Shown here: positions 62,294 to 64,000 of the stretch, piece by piece | Numbering within the stretch: the stretch's first letter is position 1 | Layout of the letters: the number at the start of each line of letters is the position of its first letter | Assembly (NCBI GenBank): GCA_902363135.1 | Contig: CABIZF010000012.1 | Coordinates: 14,600 to 78,599 of the forward strand | Reading direction: 5' to 3' | DNA: 64,000 nt | Source of the DNA: Lachnospiraceae bacterium | Lineage (GTDB): Bacteria; Bacillota; Clostridia; Lachnospirales; Lachnospiraceae | The notes under the pieces: generated by a model | Database searches by the model: none | What the model saw: only the letters and a program-made list of their open reading frames with translations | Told to the model about the DNA's origin: nothing | Position numbers and translations under genes: made by a program

Positions 62294-63814
62294 TCAGAGC
62301 TCAATGATCTCATAATCTCCGCGGATATCCCATGTCGTCTGCGTCGGCGCCGTTTTCTGACCGCCAAAGCGATAAAGGAGTCCCAGCACCTGTATCGTAA
62401 TCAGTGGCGTCATCGCAACCATCGCAACGATCCCAAATGCATCCCGCACGATATCGCCGCCGACTGCCTGACATGCTCCGATCGCAAACGGAAGCAGGAA
62501 GGTCGCCGTCATCGGCCCGGATGCCACACCACCGGAGTCAAATGCGATCGCCGTGAACATTTTCGGCACGAAAAAGGACATCGCGATCGCCGCTGCATAA
62601 CCCGGCACGAGGAACCACAGTATCGAGAGCCCGGTGAGAACACGCACCATCGCCAGCCCAAGTGAGATCGCCACACCGGCGGAAAGGCTTATGCTCATTG
62701 CCCTTGCCGGAATCGCACCCGATGTCATCTCCTCGACCTGATGGGTCAGGACATGCACTGCCGGCTCTGCCATAACGATAAAATAGCCAATCACCATACC
62801 GATTGGTACAATACACCAGCGGTACGGCAAAGAAGCCAACGTCCGTCCAAGCTCTGTTCCGACCGGCATAAAGCCGACATTTACTCCGGTAAGGAACAGG
62901 ACAAGTCCGATGTAGGTGTAGATCAGACCAATAAAAATTCTTACCAGGCTGTTTCGGTTCATCTTCAGTGAAATGATCTGAAACATGCCAAAAAACAGAA
63001 CGATCGGAAACATCGCTACCGCAATCTCCCGCATATAGTCCGGAAACGCATGCAGAAATGTCCGCCACAGCTCCACAGAATCCACAGATGCCACAATCGG
63101 CTCTGCCTCATATACTCCCTCCGGCGCATAGAGCAGTCCGAGTATGAGCACAGAAAGAATCGGACCGATCGAGCACAGTGCGATCAGACCAAAGCTGTCA
63201 TCTGCTGCATGCTTATCGCTTCGTGTGGCCGAGATACCGATACCGAACGCCATGATAAACGGAACCGTCATCGGTCCGGTCGTCACACCGCCCGCATCAA
63301 ATGCCACCGCCAGAAAATCCTTTGGCACGAAGCAGGCCACCGCAAACACTGCCAGATAACACACAACCAGCATTTTCGAAAGCGGAATACCAAACAGCAT
63401 ACGCAGCACCGCCGCCACAAGAAACATTCCGACGCCGCAGGCAATGACCAGAATGAGCACCCGGTTCGGAACCGACGGCACCTGCTCCGCAAGCACCTGC
63501 AGATCCGGCTCTGATATCGTAATGATCGCTCCCAGCAAAAAAGAACCCCCGATCACAAGCCACAGCTTCCTCGACCGTGTCAGCCCCGCTCCCATCCGTT
63601 CTCCGATCGGTGTCATTGCCAGCTCTGCGCCCAGCGTAAAAAACATCATACCGGCCAGCAGCAGCACTGCCCCGATCAAAAACTCCGTCAAAAGCCCGGT
63701 CGGAAGCGGTGCAATCGTAAAACATAGCAGCAGCACGATCACCAGAATCGGTGCTACCGCCTTCAGCGCCTCATCCAGCTTCTCCAGTAAATTCGTTCGA
63801 TAAACCTTCAGCAA
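62294..63814 (-). CDS. DUF1538 membrane protein, internally duplicated transporter
   Basis: 506 residues, about twelve to fourteen spans in two repeats. Paired motifs show the duplication: DAGGVTTGPMTVPFIMAFGI against DSGGVASGPMTATFLLPFAI, and EPDLQVLAEQV against EPAVHVLTHQVEE. Start is TTG at 63814 with AAAGGAG nine bases before it; the nearby ATG is out of frame. DUF1538 genes are commonly linked to PII-like genes, as here, and are thought to be transporters; the substrate is unknown. Confidence 0.85.
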   Translation of the reverse strand: MLKVYRTNLLEKLDEALKAVAPILVIVLLLCFTIAPLPTGLLTEFLIGAVLLLAGMMFFTLGAELAMTPIGERMGAGLTRSRKLWLVIGGSFLLGAIITISEPDLQVLAEQVPSVPNRVLILVIACGVGMFLVAAVLRMLFGIPLSKMLVVCYLAVFAVACFVPKDFLAVAFDAGGVTTGPMTVPFIMAFGIGISATRSDKHAADDSFGLIALCSIGPILSVLILGLLYAPEGVYEAEPIVASVDSVELWRTFLHAFPDYMREIAVAMFPIVLFFGMFQIISLKMNRNSLVRIFIGLIYTYIGLVLFLTGVNVGFMPVGTELGRTLASLPYRWCIVPIGMVIGYFIVMAEPAVHVLTHQVEEMTSGAIPARAMSISLSAGVAISLGLAMVRVLTGLSILWFLVPGYAAAIAMSFFVPKMFTAIAFDSGGVASGPMTATFLLPFAIGACQAVGGDIVRDAFGIVAMVAMTPLITIQVLGLLYRFGGQKTAPTQTTWDIRGDYEIIEL

Positions 63815-63847
63815 AAATGCATTCTCCTTTCTGTCTCACTCCCTGAC

Positions 63848-63900
63848 GTAAAGCGGACATTCGCAATCCATCCCTGCAGCTCTGCTGGCAGGGCCTAGAG
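63848..63900. repeat. Mosaic repeat, copy 9, interrupted by an insertion sequence
   Basis: GTAAAGCGGACATTCGCAATCC and CCCTGCAGCTCTGCTGGCAGGG, then GCCTAG. Other copies continue CTTCGCTACTTG; here the sequence switches to the IS end. Confidence 0.8.
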
Positions 63901-64000
63901 CGTGTTTGAAAAACATTTGATTTTGTTTATTTTAACCAAATTAGAATAGACGCGATGCATATGAAGCCCAGATAGGTAGCAGCCAGTTTGTCATAACGTG
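63898..64000. mobile_element. Insertion sequence of IS5 type, right end (rest outside window)
   Basis: Begins AGCGTGTTTGAAAAACATTT directly after CTAG in the mosaic repeat. IS5-group elements often target and duplicate CTAG-like sites. The other end is beyond the window, so the target duplication cannot be seen. Confidence 0.75.
63927..64000 (-). CDS. IS5-family transposase, C-terminal fragment
   Basis: Only the last 23 codons are in the window. They read RYDKLAATYLGFICIASILI and end in WLK before TAA. The RYDK-x-A...F...A-I-IWL pattern is the common C-terminus of IS5-family DDE transposases. The gene enters from beyond base 64000 on the minus strand. Confidence 0.8.
   Translation of the reverse strand, partial: RYDKLAATYLGFICIASILIWLK

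Overview
The window looks like the chromosome of a saccharolytic gut anaerobe of the Lachnospiraceae type (Firmicutes, Clostridia). The signs are moderate GC, strong AGGAGG-like ribosome sites, monoderm-style sugar ABC operons with separate AraC regulators, a proS T-box, a DUF6128-type protein and dicarboxylate, MATE and Liv transporters. I cannot name the species. Most genes lie on the minus strand.

Layout. 1-3535: rhamnose genes rhaA (cut by the window) and rhaB (broken by an in-frame TAG), divergent from a RhaS-like AraC regulator. 3831-4169: two tRNA-Pro(CGG) genes. 4085-13686: a 9.56 kb integrated element inside the second tRNA gene, bounded by 45-bp direct repeats. 13852-16953: hydrolase, HAD phosphatase, YafQ/DinJ-type toxin-antitoxin and a RelA/SpoT-like alarmone synthetase. 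17069-26126: fucose-type cluster (solute-binding protein, two permeases, AraC, glycosidase-like protein, ketose 3-epimerase, FucI). 26482-32531: RfbD-like reductase, dicarboxylate symporter, MarR-TauE pair, MATE pump, DUF1653 protein. 32551-39460: membrane-anchored AraC sensor plus an Lpl-type oligosaccharide ABC system with a beta-propeller glycosidase. 39841-49953: DUF3783, leuS, AraC, GH127 beta-L-arabinofuranosidase, Dus, FGGY kinase, cytidylate-kinase-like protein. 49992-54815: the livFGMHJ branched-chain amino acid operon. 55192-63814: T-box-controlled proS, NusG-II protein, DUF6128 protein, secreted lysozyme-like protein, gdhA, a PII-like protein and a DUF1538 membrane protein. 63898-64000: the end of an IS5-type insertion sequence.

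The most unusual part is the integrated element. It carries a tyrosine integrase and an excisionase. It also carries a replication protein with the full motif set of eukaryotic-type CRESS-DNA virus Reps: an HUH nickase and a superfamily-3 helicase. On the Rep coding strand, about 120 bases upstream of rep, a perfect 10-bp stem displays the nonanucleotide TAGTATTAC, the nick-site form used by circoviruses and geminiviruses. An FtsK/HerA-like ATPase, a two-span membrane protein, a SprT-like zinc protease, an Xre repressor and a secreted Ig-like surface protein complete it. The architecture resembles actinomycete AICEs (integrase, Xis, Rep, FtsK-like translocase) but with a CRESS-type replicon.

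A second theme is a family of mosaic, hairpin-rich intergenic repeats. At least eleven copies or fragments occur. One supplies the C-terminal codons of rhaB and another is the insertion target of the terminal IS. A 62-bp palindrome between livJ and livH shares terminal sequence with that IS and looks like its MITE.
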